DNA from: Corallococcus macrosporus DSM 14697
GTDB lineage: Bacteria; Myxococcota; Myxococcia; Myxococcales; Myxococcaceae
Direction of reading: 5' to 3'
NCBI RefSeq assembly: GCF_002305895.1
Contig: NZ_CP022203.1
Span: forward strand, 1-64,000
Length of the DNA: 64,000 nt
The notes below the pieces were generated by a model that saw only the letters and a program-made list of their open reading frames with translations, was not told the DNA's origin and did no database searches. This document shows positions 25,893 through 38,066 of the stretch, in pieces. Positions within the stretch are counted from its first letter, which is position 1. The number at the start of each line of letters is the position of its first letter. The translations under genes and the position numbers were made by a program.

Positions 25893-27617
25893 TCAGCGCT
25901 CGGGGATTTCCCCCAGCTTCAGCTTGAAGCGGGTCGTCTCCCCGGCGGTGATGGGCACCATCAGCAAGCGCTTCTTGCCGTCCGGCCCCTTGAGCGTCAG
26001 CTCGTGGTTCCCCACGGGCAGGGCCAGGTTGAACATGGGCGTGCGGCCCAGCCGCTTCGCCCCCCGGAAGACCTCCGCCTCCGGCAGCACCACCAGGGTC
26101 AGCTTGCCCCGGCCCCTCGCCGCGGGGCGGGCGCTCGCCGTCTCCTTGGGAGGGGCGTCCGCCGCTTCCTCGCCGCCCACGGCCGCCCCCAGGGCCCTCG
26201 CGGGCGCCTCCGGGGTGCCGGCGTCGGGGGTGGGCGTGTCATAGCCCGGCACCGGGTAGACGGGCAGGTTCGGGTCATGGCGGGGGAGGGTGCGCAGCGC
26301 GCTGGCCGCCTCTTCCTCCACGGTTTCATTCAGCACCTTCGACAGGTGCCAGGCGGCATAGCCACCGCCCACCAGGATGCCCAGCAGCACCAGCCCCCAC
26401 ACCACGTTGGAGGACCTGCTCTCCGGTGCCGGCGGGGTGTCCGGGGCGGCCGCCCTCCGGGGCGCTGGCGCCGCGGGCACCTTGCGCGAGGGCTTGCGCG
26501 GCAGGCCCGACACCCCGTTCGACGGCGTGGGGAGGTCCTTGCGCTCGGGGAGGTAGGGCCCGTCGTCGCCGCGCAAGGCGCGCTTCGCGGACGCCAGGAT
26601 GACGCCGTTGGTGGTGCCGTCCGCGGACTCCAGCATGACGCGCGTGGCGGACATGCGCTCGGCGAACAGCTCCTGCATCAGCGCGGCCCGGTCCGTGGCG
26701 TCCAGCAGCAGCCTGCCCGCCGCCGCTTCAATCGCCTTGGCCATGTCCCGGCCGGTGGCGAAGCGCTTCTCGCGGCTGCGCTCCAGCGCCCGCATCACCA
26801 CCTTGGACACCTCTTCGGGCACGTGCGGGGCCACCGTGGACGGCCAGGGCACGGGCGCGTCGAGAATCTTCATCATCTCATCGCGCTCGTTCCTGCCCGC
26901 GAACAGGCGCGCGCCGGTGATGAGCTCGTGCATCATCACCCCGACGGAGAACAAGTCACTGCGGCCGTCCAGCGCCTCGCCCCGCACCTGCTCCGGGGAC
27001 ATGTACCCGGTGGTGCCCTTCACCGTGCCGACGTTGGTGCGCTCCAGGCTGTCCTTCGCCTTGGCGATGCCGAAGTCCAGCAGCTTCACCACGCCGTCGT
27101 ACGTCACCATGATGTTCTTCTGGGCGACGTCTCGGTGGATGACGGGGCTGGGCGCCCCGGAGGGCGCCGTATAGGTGTGCGCGTAGTGCAGCGCCATGCA
27201 GACGTCGCGCGCCACCGACAGCGTGAAGCCCAGCGAGAGCTGGTCATGGCGCTTCAGGCACGCGCCCGTAATCTGGTTCAGGTTCTGCCCGGCGATGAAC
27301 TCCATGGCCAGGTAGAGCCCGTCATCCTCGCGCCCCAAATCGAACACCTGGGCGATGTTCGGGTGGTTGAAGGCCGCGGTGATGCGCGCCTCGTCCAGGA
27401 ACATGCGCTCGAACTGCGCGTTGTCCCGCGCGTCCGGCAGCACCCGCTTGATGACCACGTACTTGCGGAAGCCACCCGGCCCGGAGGTGAACCCCAGGAA
27501 CAGCTCCGCCATGCCGCCCACGGAGAGCTGCGTGACGACCTCATACTTCCCGATGCGCTCGCCCCGATAGAAGTCGATGGGGAAACCCTCCGCCGGCACC
27601 CCACTGTCGGGGCGCAT
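25893..27617 (-). CDS. Transmembrane Ser/Thr protein kinase with PEGA domain
   Basis: A protein of about 574 residues. The kinase domain runs about 24-290: glycine loop LSVGGMAELFLG, VVIKR lysine, catalytic VIHRDVAQKNIM, LLDFGIAK and GYMSPEQV. A Pro/Ala linker follows, then one membrane helix (VVWGLVLLGILVGGGYAAW) near 405-425, and a C-terminal extracytoplasmic PEGA domain about 500-574 (VLPEAEVFRGAKRLGRTP). HRDVAQKN replaces the usual HRDLKPEN but the HRD Asp is present. ATG 27617 is used; the frame runs to TTG 27644 with no better ribosome site. Confidence 0.9.
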   Translation of the reverse strand: MRPDSGVPAEGFPIDFYRGERIGKYEVVTQLSVGGMAELFLGFTSGPGGFRKYVVIKRVLPDARDNAQFERMFLDEARITAAFNHPNIAQVFDLGREDDGLYLAMEFIAGQNLNQITGACLKRHDQLSLGFTLSVARDVCMALHYAHTYTAPSGAPSPVIHRDVAQKNIMVTYDGVVKLLDFGIAKAKDSLERTNVGTVKGTTGYMSPEQVRGEALDGRSDLFSVGVMMHELITGARLFAGRNERDEMMKILDAPVPWPSTVAPHVPEEVSKVVMRALERSREKRFATGRDMAKAIEAAAGRLLLDATDRAALMQELFAERMSATRVMLESADGTTNGVILASAKRALRGDDGPYLPERKDLPTPSNGVSGLPRKPSRKVPAAPAPRRAAAPDTPPAPESRSSNVVWGLVLLGILVGGGYAAWHLSKVLNETVEEEAASALRTLPRHDPNLPVYPVPGYDTPTPDAGTPEAPARALGAAVGGEEAADAPPKETASARPAARGRGKLTLVVLPEAEVFRGAKRLGRTPMFNLALPVGNHELTLKGPDGKKRLLMVPITAGETTRFKLKLGEIPER

Positions 27618-27699
27618 CCCGCGCCGGACGATAACAGGCGACAACAGGCCTGTGCGGGCCGGACGTGAGGTGAGGACAGGCCGTCACCCGGGGTGCCTG

Positions 27700-27964
27700 C
27701 CGCGTCCACCGGGAAGCTGTGGATGGCCTGTGGACAGCGGGGGAGCGGCTGTGGAGAAACCCCCGTGTGGATCAACACCTGTGGGTTCCCGGGGATAACC
27801 GTCACCTTACCCACATGTAGCAGACTCCAAATTCGTGAGTGTTCCCGCGAGCTTGCTGACTTGTCCCCAAGTCCCGGTCCCCTACTGCCACTACCAATAG
27901 ATCAATACCTCTATGAACCTTTAGAAGAAGCAGTGGGCGCTGGGGACGAAGTGCCTGTGGAATC
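27700..27964. other. Candidate replication origin (DnaA-box cluster)
   Basis: The gap 27618-27964 (347 bases) holds no gene but many 9-mers close to the DnaA box TTATCCACA/TTGTCCACA. On the minus strand: TGTGGATGG 27718, TGTGGACAG 27729, TGTGGAGAA 27750, TGTGGATCA 27766, TGTGGGTTC 27780, CGGGGATAA 27790. On the plus strand: TTACCCACA 27807 and TTGTCCCCA 27861. Weaker ones lie at 27941 and 27956. An AT-rich stretch (27886-27924), rare in this genome, lies beside them and could be the unwinding element. Clustered boxes plus an AT-rich tract is the classic oriC layout. dnaA is 27 kb away on this chromosome. Confidence 0.6.
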
Positions 27965-28261
27965 TCAAGGCAGCGCCAGGCGCAGCCGTTCGAGCAACGC
28001 GGGCAGCCGGGTCAGCAGCTCGCGGTCCATGTCCTCCAGGGCGCCGCGCAGGGCCGCCAGGTCGTCCGGGGCGCGCTCCGCGTTCACCATGCGCTGCAGG
28101 ACCCGCAGGCGCTGGTTGCGCTGCACCAGGCTGCCCAGGACGTCCTCCAGCTCCTCGGCGAGGACCTCATCCAGGCGCAGGTCGTGGCCGATCAGCTCCC
28201 GGAGCTGCTCCACCAGGTACGTGAGGTCCCAGGATTCCGCGTATCCGGCACGGCGCGACAT
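27965..28261 (-). CDS. Small helical hypothetical protein
   Basis: A 98-residue Leu/Arg/Glu-rich protein (LRELIGHDLRLDEVLAEELEDVLGSLVQRNQRLRVLQR), predicted all-helical and possibly coiled-coil. No known family recognised. It lies between the candidate origin and another 98-residue gene read in the same direction, 30 bases apart, so the two may form an operon. Its stop touches the last DnaA-box-like 9-mer. Confidence 0.65.
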   Translation of the reverse strand: MSRRAGYAESWDLTYLVEQLRELIGHDLRLDEVLAEELEDVLGSLVQRNQRLRVLQRMVNAERAPDDLAALRGALEDMDRELLTRLPALLERLRLALP

Positions 28262-28291
28262 CTCATCCTTGTCCCCGGCGGGCCGCCGGGC

Positions 28292-28588
28292 TCATTCCAG
28301 GGGTTGGGGCCGCAGCAGGCCCACCAGGGTGAGGCGCGAGCGGGACGGCTCCAGCTCCACGCTGACCTGACAGCCGGCCACGTCCAGCCGCAGCGTGTAG
28401 GGGAACTCGGGCGGCAACTGGCTCTCCTCCTGCCGGGCCAGGGCGGCCAGGCGGAACAGCTCGGCGAGCAGCTCCTGGCGGGTCTCCGCCGGAAGCCCCT
28501 CCACGGCCGCCTGCAGGCCGCGTGGGATGAGCACGGTGAAGGCCTGCGATGACGACGGAACGCACGAGGAGGATGCGGCAGAGGTCAT
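28292..28588 (-). CDS. Small hypothetical protein
   Basis: A 98-residue protein: an N-terminal Ser-rich stretch, a helix (LQAAVEGLPAETRQELLAELFRLAALA), then two or three beta strands (YTLRLDVAGCQVSVELEPSRSRLTLVGLL). No family recognised. ATG 28588 is used; a GGGG stretch is the only ribosome-site candidate. Probably co-transcribed with the following small gene. Confidence 0.6.
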   Translation of the reverse strand: MTSAASSSCVPSSSQAFTVLIPRGLQAAVEGLPAETRQELLAELFRLAALARQEESQLPPEFPYTLRLDVAGCQVSVELEPSRSRLTLVGLLRPQPLE

Positions 28589-28792
28589 GACGTACCCCGG
28601 GTGCCAGAACCGTACCCTTCTCGCTTTCAGGCATTTCGCGCGGTTGCATCCTGTAGCACTGGAACGGCCTGTAAAAAACACTGCCCCGGCACCCGCTGAC
28701 CCTGAAGTGTTGGGAGGTGGCGCGTCAGGAGGCGGGGGCCGCCACGGGGCCTTCAGGCGCGCGTATAGCCAGGGGGACGGGGGGAGCACGCC

Positions 28793-30982
28793 ATGGCGCA
28801 CGCGAAGAGGGTGGCCGCCGTCAGTGGCCTCTGGTGGGTGCTGGTGCTGGGGGTGGCGGCCTGCCGGGACGCCCCCTCCCTGTCGGGGGCGGTGGGGCGC
28901 CTGCGGCTGTCAGCGCAGCGCGTCGACTTCCCACCGGCCTACCCGGGCACCCGGCGGGAGGCCGAGGTCCGGGTGGTGAATGGCGGCCGGGCCCCGCTGG
29001 ACGTCACCTGGACGGAGGTGACGCCTCCCTTCTATTTGGAAGCGCCGTTGCCGGCCCAGGTGCTCGTGGGGGAGGTGCCCGTGCGCCTGCGCTTCGCGCC
29101 CGAGGCCGAAGGCACCTACGAGGCCACCCTCACCGGCACCGCGTCCGACGGCGGCCAGGTGCGGCTCGTGCTGGCGGGCGAGGCGCGGCCGGTGCCGGAG
29201 TGCTTCACGCCCGTGACGTGCGCCACGGCCACCTTCGACCTGGTGGCGGAGGCGTGCGTGGAGTCGCTGCTGCCGGATGGCACCGCGTGCGACCCCGGCA
29301 ACGCCTGCCTCACCGGCGCCACCTGCCAGGCGGGGCGCTGCCGGGGCGAGGAGCGCGCCTGTGATGACGGCAACGCCTGCACCACGGACGTGTGCCACGT
29401 GCTGGACGGGTGCCAGGCGGTGCCGGCGCCCCCCTGCGCGGCGGCGGGGCCCTGCCTGGTGGGCACCTGCGACCCGAAGCGGGGGTGCGTCATGGCCTCC
29501 GCGCCGGATGGCACCTTGTGCGGCGGCGCCCGCGACACCTGCGAGGACGTGGACGTGTGCCTGGACGGGGCCTGCGTGAAGCGCGACCTGCCGGAGGGCT
29601 TCCCGTGCGCGGCGGCCAGCCCGTGCCAGGCCGCGGGGCAATGCCGCGGCGGCAGGTGCGCGCGGCCGGAGGCCCAACCCCTGACGGTGGACTGGACCTA
29701 CGACGCCCAGGCGCAAGGGCAGCAGTTGCAGGACCTGCTGGTGGGGCCGGAGGGGGACGTGACGCTGTCGGGCTTCTACGGCACGCCCGTGCTGGACGCG
29801 GCGAAGTCACCGGTGCGGGCCTCCAACCCGGCGCGGCGCTGCATGCTGTGGAACGACCGGCTGCTGTGCATGGACATGCCGGTGGACGGGACGGTGTCGC
29901 TGCTGGAGCGCACCACCGGGGCGCCGCGGTGGACCTTCACCCTGGGCGACGCGCGGCCGGACTTCCGGGACAGGACGCGGACGCTCTTCCTGGCGCGGCT
30001 GGCGGTGATGGCGCCGGACCGGCTGGCGGCCCTCTTCGAGGCCTACCCCGCGGAGGAGCGCAGCGACACGGCGTGCCGCAGGTACTTCCTGGTGGTGCTG
30101 GATGCCTTCGGGCACATGGTGTCCGCGCGCGAGCTGACGGACCCGCTGCTGTCCGAGTGCGACCACCCGCACCCCTATGGCCTCGCCTCGGACGCGGTGG
30201 GGGACCTCTACGTCGCCTTCGGCCCGACGCGGAACGTGGGCGCGCCGCTGGCCTCGGGGGCGCCCACGCTGCTGATGGCCTTCTCCTCGGACGGGGTGCC
30301 GCGCTGGCGGAGGACGGAGTCGCAGCGCGCGGGCGAGCTCGCGGTGGCCAACGGCCTGCTGCTGCCGGAGTGGGGCCTCCAGGCGCTGAGCACCCGGGAT
30401 GGGACGCCGGTGGGCGCCTCCTTTCCCCAGCAGCTCGGCCGCGTGGTGGCCACCCGCGACGTGGTGGTGCCCAGCGCGCCGGGCACCACGGTGAACGCGG
30501 GCACCGCCGGTTCGAGCTCACCCCCCGCCGCCACGCGGCTCACGGGCTTCCGGCTTCCGGACCTGGAGCCGGCGTGGGCGTATTCGCTGAGGGAGGGGCA
30601 GCACCTGGCCACCAAGGAGCTCCGGCTGGCCACCTGGCCCGGGGCCGCGGGACTGCCGCCGGAGACGCTGGTGCTGACGCACGCGGTGGCGGCTGACCAC
30701 CCAGGGCTGCTGGTGGGCGTGCGCGCGCGGGATGGGAGCGAGGCCTTCCAGTGCTCCCTGGACTACGCGCCGCGCACCCTGCCGCAGTTGATGGAGCTGG
30801 GGCCCGGCGCCCTGTACCTGATGGAGGGCGCCACGAGCTGCGGTGAGTGCGATCCCCCCTTCGCCAACAGCCAGCCGCGCTTCCTGCGCTTCCGCGCGCC
30901 GGGGCTGATGCCCGCGCGTGAGCCCTGGCCCGGCACCTTCGGAGGACCGGGACACGGGCACCATGAGAACACGGTGCGCTGA
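28793..30982 (+). CDS. Cysteine-rich lipoprotein with ASH/MSP-like domain
   Basis: A 729-residue lipoprotein (lipobox GVAAC near residue 24). Residues about 38-130 look like an ASH/MSP-type Ig fold (RVDFPPAYPGTRREAEVRVVNGGRAPLDV ... LRFAPEAEGTYEATLTGTA). A cysteine-rich region of EGF-like spacing follows (about 135-300; CDDGNACTTDVCHVLDGC). The remainder is a beta-propeller-like body. This is a common design for myxobacterial outer-surface lipoproteins. Ribosome site GGGGGGAG is 6 bases before the ATG. The function is unknown. Confidence 0.8.
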   Translation: MAHAKRVAAVSGLWWVLVLGVAACRDAPSLSGAVGRLRLSAQRVDFPPAYPGTRREAEVRVVNGGRAPLDVTWTEVTPPFYLEAPLPAQVLVGEVPVRLRFAPEAEGTYEATLTGTASDGGQVRLVLAGEARPVPECFTPVTCATATFDLVAEACVESLLPDGTACDPGNACLTGATCQAGRCRGEERACDDGNACTTDVCHVLDGCQAVPAPPCAAAGPCLVGTCDPKRGCVMASAPDGTLCGGARDTCEDVDVCLDGACVKRDLPEGFPCAAASPCQAAGQCRGGRCARPEAQPLTVDWTYDAQAQGQQLQDLLVGPEGDVTLSGFYGTPVLDAAKSPVRASNPARRCMLWNDRLLCMDMPVDGTVSLLERTTGAPRWTFTLGDARPDFRDRTRTLFLARLAVMAPDRLAALFEAYPAEERSDTACRRYFLVVLDAFGHMVSARELTDPLLSECDHPHPYGLASDAVGDLYVAFGPTRNVGAPLASGAPTLLMAFSSDGVPRWRRTESQRAGELAVANGLLLPEWGLQALSTRDGTPVGASFPQQLGRVVATRDVVVPSAPGTTVNAGTAGSSSPPAATRLTGFRLPDLEPAWAYSLREGQHLATKELRLATWPGAAGLPPETLVLTHAVAADHPGLLVGVRARDGSEAFQCSLDYAPRTLPQLMELGPGALYLMEGATSCGECDPPFANSQPRFLRFRAPGLMPAREPWPGTFGGPGHGHHENTVR

Positions 30983-31465
30983 GCGCGGCCTCTCGCTGTG
31001 GAGAACTTGTGGGCGCATCCACCGCCTTGAGCGGCTGCGCGGGCGTAGCGGTTTCCCGCATATCGCGCTGCTTCATGACGCGCCCTGAAAGGAATTCAGT
31101 CTGCTGCGCGCCTGCTCACACTCTTCGTGAAGGCGCAACTGCTACGGGTCCTCACCACATCCGGCCTGTCACGGTGCTTGTGAGCGTCAGGACCCGACGG
31201 GTGGACAGGCACCGCGCAGCCGATATTCTTCGCCCACCGTAGCGTTGGAGTTCGTGGACGGTATTCCACGGTGCCCACGCGCAGGCCGCCCGGGAAGCAA
31301 CCCCCTTGTTCCCGGCGCTCGCGTGGAAGGAGTGCGGTTGCCCGGACGACCTTGGAGGTCCGGCGTGCGGCGGCTTCGTGGCATCGTGGGGGGCCCGCTC
31401 GGGCCCCGGGTGGAAGTTCCCGGGGCCCGAGAGACCTCGTTCCAGACGTCACTCCAGAGGTTGTT
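30983..31465. other. 483-bp gene-free region
   Basis: This is the longest gap in the window, between a lipoprotein gene and the 3' end of the GIN-domain gene. Apart from the hairpin at 31398-31431, I see no convincing gene, promoter or repeat. A 118-codon minus frame (31096-31452) is Arg-rich without protein-like structure. Confidence 0.6.
31398..31431 (-). terminator. Perfect 13-bp hairpin after GIN-domain gene
   Basis: CTCGGGCCCCGGG (31398-31410) and CCCGGGGCCCGAG (31419-31431) form a perfect stem with an 8-base loop, 34 bases past the stop of the minus-strand gene. There is no T-tract. Termination is the likeliest role. Confidence 0.55.
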
Positions 31466-32194
31466 TCAGTCCTTGTAGATGAGCCGCGAGCCGCCGCTGG
31501 TGCGCACGTCGCTCTGGCCTGGACGGGAGACGAGCTGGAGGATGCTGCCGCCGGAGGCCTCGCCGGTGACGCGCTCGGAGGCGTCCACCTCCACGCGGGA
31601 GCCGCCGCTGGCCTCGGTGTCCAGCGTCTTGACGCCCTTCACGTCCAGGGCGCGCACGGCGGAGCCGCCGCTGGCCTCGGCGTCGAACTCCGTCGCCCGG
31701 CCCGCCAGCGTCACCTGGGAGCCGCCGCTGGCCTCGGCCTCGACCTTGCGCGCGTCCACGCCGCGCACGGTGACGATGGCGCCGCCGCTGGCCTCGACGT
31801 CGAAGTCCTCCGCGCGCGTGGCGTCCGCCTCCACGTGGCTGCCGCCGCTGGCGCTGATGCCCTCCACGCGCGGGTTGGAGACGTAGAGGCGGACGTTGCC
31901 GCCCCGGAACCCGCTGAAGGTCCTCTTGGCCACGCGGGTCTTCAGCGTGCCGTCGTCGTCCACCTCCAACTGGATGCGGGACAGCAGCTCCGCCGGCCCC
32001 TCCAGGCGCACGGACTTGGGGCCGACCTTCACCTCGGCGCGGATGCCGTGGCTGACGGACACCTCGTTGAAGTCGGGCACCTCCCGGACGTCACCCCGTC
32101 CCTGCGCGGACGCATTGGCCTGGGAGTCCTGGGCGTGGGCGCAGGCACCAAAGAGGAGGAGGGAGGCGACGATTGAGACGCGGGCGGGGGACAT
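31466..32194 (-). CDS. Secreted GIN-domain (DUF2807) protein
   Basis: A 242-residue protein with a signal peptide or lipoprotein signal (LLLFGACAHA). The body is a DUF2807/GIN fold: VPDFNEVSVSHGIRAEVKVG at the start, then repeated ASGGS motifs about every 20 residues (ISASGGSHVEAD, VEASGGAIVTV, AEASGGSQVTLAG, AEASGGSAVRALD, TEASGGSRVEVD, VRTSGGSRLIYK), expected to stack as a right-handed beta-helix. Function unknown, probably envelope-associated. ATG 32194 with GGAG about 9 bases upstream. Confidence 0.85.
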   Translation of the reverse strand: MSPARVSIVASLLLFGACAHAQDSQANASAQGRGDVREVPDFNEVSVSHGIRAEVKVGPKSVRLEGPAELLSRIQLEVDDDGTLKTRVAKRTFSGFRGGNVRLYVSNPRVEGISASGGSHVEADATRAEDFDVEASGGAIVTVRGVDARKVEAEASGGSQVTLAGRATEFDAEASGGSAVRALDVKGVKTLDTEASGGSRVEVDASERVTGEASGGSILQLVSRPGQSDVRTSGGSRLIYKD

Positions 32195-32285
32195 GAGCAC
32201 GCTCCATTGGGAAAGGGGTCCGTGACACGGACTCCGACGTGCTCAAGGTACGCATGCCTTCGGAACCGATTGCCTGCCCTGAAGT

Positions 32286-35186
<2,901 letters not shown>

Positions 35187-35503
35187 CGAATGGCGTCGAA
35201 TGTACACCGTGAGCCGGATGGACGCGAAAGCCCCGTCCCCCATGGGTTTGTGACGGAACCCGGTGACTTCCCGGGTAGGGCGGAATTGAAGCCGGATTCA
35301 GGTGGGGAATCGTGGGCGCCCCGGACGGAGCGTGTCAGGGGCTGGGGGCTGGCCGCGTCCACGCCGGCAGCTCGCCAATCCCTGGCGATGGCTTTCCCGG
35401 TGAGACGCAGGCCCACGGGGCCGCGCTCCCGGGGGGCTGACACTTTCCCGCGCGCGCCCTGCTTCACACCGATGGAGTGGGCTAAGACGCGCCCCAAGGT
35501 TCC
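35187..35503. other. Intergenic region between divergent kinase and RNase R genes
   Basis: 317 bases without a gene that must hold promoters for both directions. A TAAGAC hexamer at about 35483, 16 bases after CTTCAC, could be a promoter for the RNase R gene, but the match is weak. Nothing else stands out. Confidence 0.35.
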
Positions 35504-37399
35504 ATGGATACTTCTGTTTCGCCCCGCACCGTCACCGGCCGTCTCGACGTCCACCCCCGAGGCTTCGGCTTCCTCACCGTGCAGACGCCCGGCTCGCCCG
35601 AGGTGCTGTCGGCCTTCGTCCCGCCGCCCGACCTCAACCCGTACTTCGCCGGGGACGTCGTCACGGCCACGGTGACGGCGGGCGCGGATGGCCGCTGGTC
35701 GGCCAGCAACCTGTCCCTGGTGGAGCGCCCGCGCACCCAGGTCTACGGCGAGGTGGTGCTGCGCAAGGGCGCGCCCCTGCTGCGGGTGGACCGCGAGGTG
35801 GCCAACGCGGACTGGACGCTCGACACGGCGGGGACGCAGGTGCAGGCCGGTGACGCGGTGGTGGCGCGCATCGACGAGGGCAAGGTGGTGTTGCTGTACC
35901 GGGTGGAGGCGGGGGAGGACCGCTCCCTGGAGCGCGTCATCGCCCGGCACGAGCTGCGCAAGGACTTCCCGGCGGAGGTGGTGGAGGAGGCGCGGAGCGC
36001 GCGCGCGGTGCCGCACGCGGCGGGGGCGCGGCGGGATTTGCGGAGCGTGCCCACGGTGACGGTGGATGCGCCGTCCACGCGGGACATCGACGACGCGATT
36101 TCGGTGTTGCCGGCGGGGCCGGATGGGGCGCTGCGGCTCTTGGTGTCCATCGCGGACGTGGGCGAGTACGTGAAGCAGGGCACGGCGCTGGACGCCGAGG
36201 CGCGCGAGCGGGCCACCAGCGTGTACCTGGCGGGGCGCGTGCTGCCGATGTTGCCGGAGGAATTGTCTTCGCACTGGCTGAGCCTGGTGCAGGGCGAGGA
36301 GCGGCTGTGCCTCACGGTGGAGCTGCGCATCGACCCGCAGGGGCGGGTGACGGCGGCGGACGTGTACGAGAGCATCATCCGCTCCTGGGCGCGGCTGGAC
36401 TACGACGAGGTGGCGGCCTTCCTGGACCGGGGCGAGGTGTCCGCGCCCATGGAGCCGGTGCGCGAGGTGATGCCCTGGTTCCGGCTGGCGGCGGCGCGGC
36501 TGGCGGTGGCGCGGGCGGCGCGAGGCGGCATGGAGTTCGCGCGGGACGAGGCGCGCTTCACCTTCGACCAGGCGACGGGCGAGCTGTCCGGGCTGGTGAG
36601 TGAGAAGCCGACGTCGGCGCACGCGATGATTGAGCGCTTCATGGTGGCGGCGAACGAGTCCATCGCCGGGTGGCTGCTGGCGCGAGGCCTGCCGGGCGTG
36701 TACCGGGTGCACGAGCAGCCGGACCCGCTGCGGGTGGCGGACCTGAACGCGTTCGCGGAGACGTCCGGCTTCGCGGCGGGCTTCGGGCGGGAGCTGACGC
36801 CCCTGGCGCTGGCGGCGTTCGACCGGCAGATCGCCGGGGCGGTGGCGGAGCCGGCGCTGCGCTCGGTGCTGCGGCGTTCGCTGGGGCCGTCGCGCTACAC
36901 GGTGAAGCCGGGGCCGCACTTCGGCCTGGCGGCGCCGCTGTACCTGCACTTCACGTCACCGATTCGGCGGTACGCGGACCTGGCGGTGCACCGGACGCTG
37001 AAGGGGTACCTGCAGGGGCGCCGGGACTTCGTGGACGAGGACCCGCGGGTGGAGGCGCTCGCGGCGCACATCAACGCGAAGGCGCGCGCGTCGACGCGGG
37101 CGGAGAACGACCGGCACCGCGAGCTGGAGGCGCGGTGGATGGCGGGGCACGTGGGCAAGCAATTCCCCGCGCGTGTGACGCGGGTGCGGCCCTTCGGCCT
37201 GGTGGCGCAGTTGGACGGCATGCTGGTGGAAGGCGTGGTGCCCACGGACGCGCTGACGGGAGGCCCCTTCCGCCCGGACGCGCGCGAGCTGTCCCTGGTG
37301 GGCAGGGAGCGGACCTTCACCGTGGGCATGCCGGTGACGGTGAAGGTGACGTCCACCGACGAGCAGCTCGGCCGCATCGAGCTGGCATTGGCGGAGTAG
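35504..37399 (+). CDS. rnr: RNase R/RNase II-family exoribonuclease
   Basis: A 631-residue RNB-family 3'-5' exoribonuclease. Cold-shock/OB domains about 1-150 (RGFGFLTVQTPG). The RNB catalytic domain has the four-acid motif DAPSTRDIDDAIS near 190, and the family segments YVKQGTALDAEARERATSVYLAGRVLPMLPEELS and FTSPIRRYADLAVHRTL. A C-terminal S1 domain follows about 545-630 (ARVTRVRPFGLVAQLDGMLVEGVV). It is shorter than E. coli RNase R (813), lacking long basic tails. It degrades structured RNA in the cytoplasm. The lipoprotein pair follows 31 bases after the stop. Confidence 0.93.
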   Translation: MDTSVSPRTVTGRLDVHPRGFGFLTVQTPGSPEVLSAFVPPPDLNPYFAGDVVTATVTAGADGRWSASNLSLVERPRTQVYGEVVLRKGAPLLRVDREVANADWTLDTAGTQVQAGDAVVARIDEGKVVLLYRVEAGEDRSLERVIARHELRKDFPAEVVEEARSARAVPHAAGARRDLRSVPTVTVDAPSTRDIDDAISVLPAGPDGALRLLVSIADVGEYVKQGTALDAEARERATSVYLAGRVLPMLPEELSSHWLSLVQGEERLCLTVELRIDPQGRVTAADVYESIIRSWARLDYDEVAAFLDRGEVSAPMEPVREVMPWFRLAAARLAVARAARGGMEFARDEARFTFDQATGELSGLVSEKPTSAHAMIERFMVAANESIAGWLLARGLPGVYRVHEQPDPLRVADLNAFAETSGFAAGFGRELTPLALAAFDRQIAGAVAEPALRSVLRRSLGPSRYTVKPGPHFGLAAPLYLHFTSPIRRYADLAVHRTLKGYLQGRRDFVDEDPRVEALAAHINAKARASTRAENDRHRELEARWMAGHVGKQFPARVTRVRPFGLVAQLDGMLVEGVVPTDALTGGPFRPDARELSLVGRERTFTVGMPVTVKVTSTDEQLGRIELALAE

Positions 37400-37430
37400 C
37401 CATTGATGAAAGTGTGGGAGGGACGCCCGG

Positions 37431-38057
37431 ATGAGCCTTCGTTGGGCCAGGATTGCCCTGTTGCTGACGGCGTGCGGTGGGGCGGGCTATCGCTACGCGG
37501 GAAGGGACATCTACTTCGGACCTGAGGGTGGCCAGGTCTGGGTCAGGGGCCCCTGGCCCGCCATCCAACCTTCCCGGAACGTAGATGACGTCATCGACCA
37601 GCTCTGCCCCATCATCATGGAGATGGATGGTGCGCGAGAGAAGGAGTACGGCCAGGAGTACTGCGGCGTCCTGTACTCGCTCGGAGATGGCGTCTTCCAC
37701 GCGAGCTATCCGTCGCCCATCGGTGAGATGCAGCGAATCGGTCCCAACAAGCGCAAGTCATGCACTTCACCACGCTACGTGCGAGACGCGCGTGGCCGGG
37801 CGGTCGGTATCGCGGACTACCACAGCCATCCCTGGGCGCCGTCGCCCCTGACTCCGGAAGACAGATGGGAGAAGAACCAGCGATGGCTCATCCGGATCCA
37901 GTTCGACACGGACTGTCACGTGATGAAGCTGGTTCCCCACTCGAATGAGCCTCGGCCCGGTGAGGTCTACCTTCGCAAGGGGCGGACCTGGGAACTCATT
38001 GGCATCATCAAGCCGGAGCACAAGCCACTCGGCATCGTCACGGACGTGGGCGGATAG
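37431..38057 (+). CDS. Lipoprotein with DUF4329/JAMM-like domain (toxin candidate)
   Basis: A 208-residue lipoprotein; signal and lipobox LLLTACGG at residues about 10-16. The body has an EYCGVLYSLGDGVF strand and then DYHSHPWAPSPLTPED, a match to the JAMM metalloprotease pattern HxHx7(S/T)xxD with Thr in place of Ser. This combination is typical of DUF4329 domains found at the C-termini of Rhs-type polymorphic toxins. ATG 37431 has GGGAGGG 8 bases upstream. A second small lipoprotein gene starts 9 bases after the stop, where an immunity gene would be expected. Enzyme activity and toxicity are inferred. Confidence 0.75.
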   Translation: MSLRWARIALLLTACGGAGYRYAGRDIYFGPEGGQVWVRGPWPAIQPSRNVDDVIDQLCPIIMEMDGAREKEYGQEYCGVLYSLGDGVFHASYPSPIGEMQRIGPNKRKSCTSPRYVRDARGRAVGIADYHSHPWAPSPLTPEDRWEKNQRWLIRIQFDTDCHVMKLVPHSNEPRPGEVYLRKGRTWELIGIIKPEHKPLGIVTDVGG

Positions 38058-38066
38058 GAGCGGGTC

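Noticed and set aside
31096-31452. 118-codon minus frame in the 483-bp gap
   Set aside because: Arg-rich, low-complexity translation, no ribosome site, and it runs through the hairpin region; no sign of a real protein.
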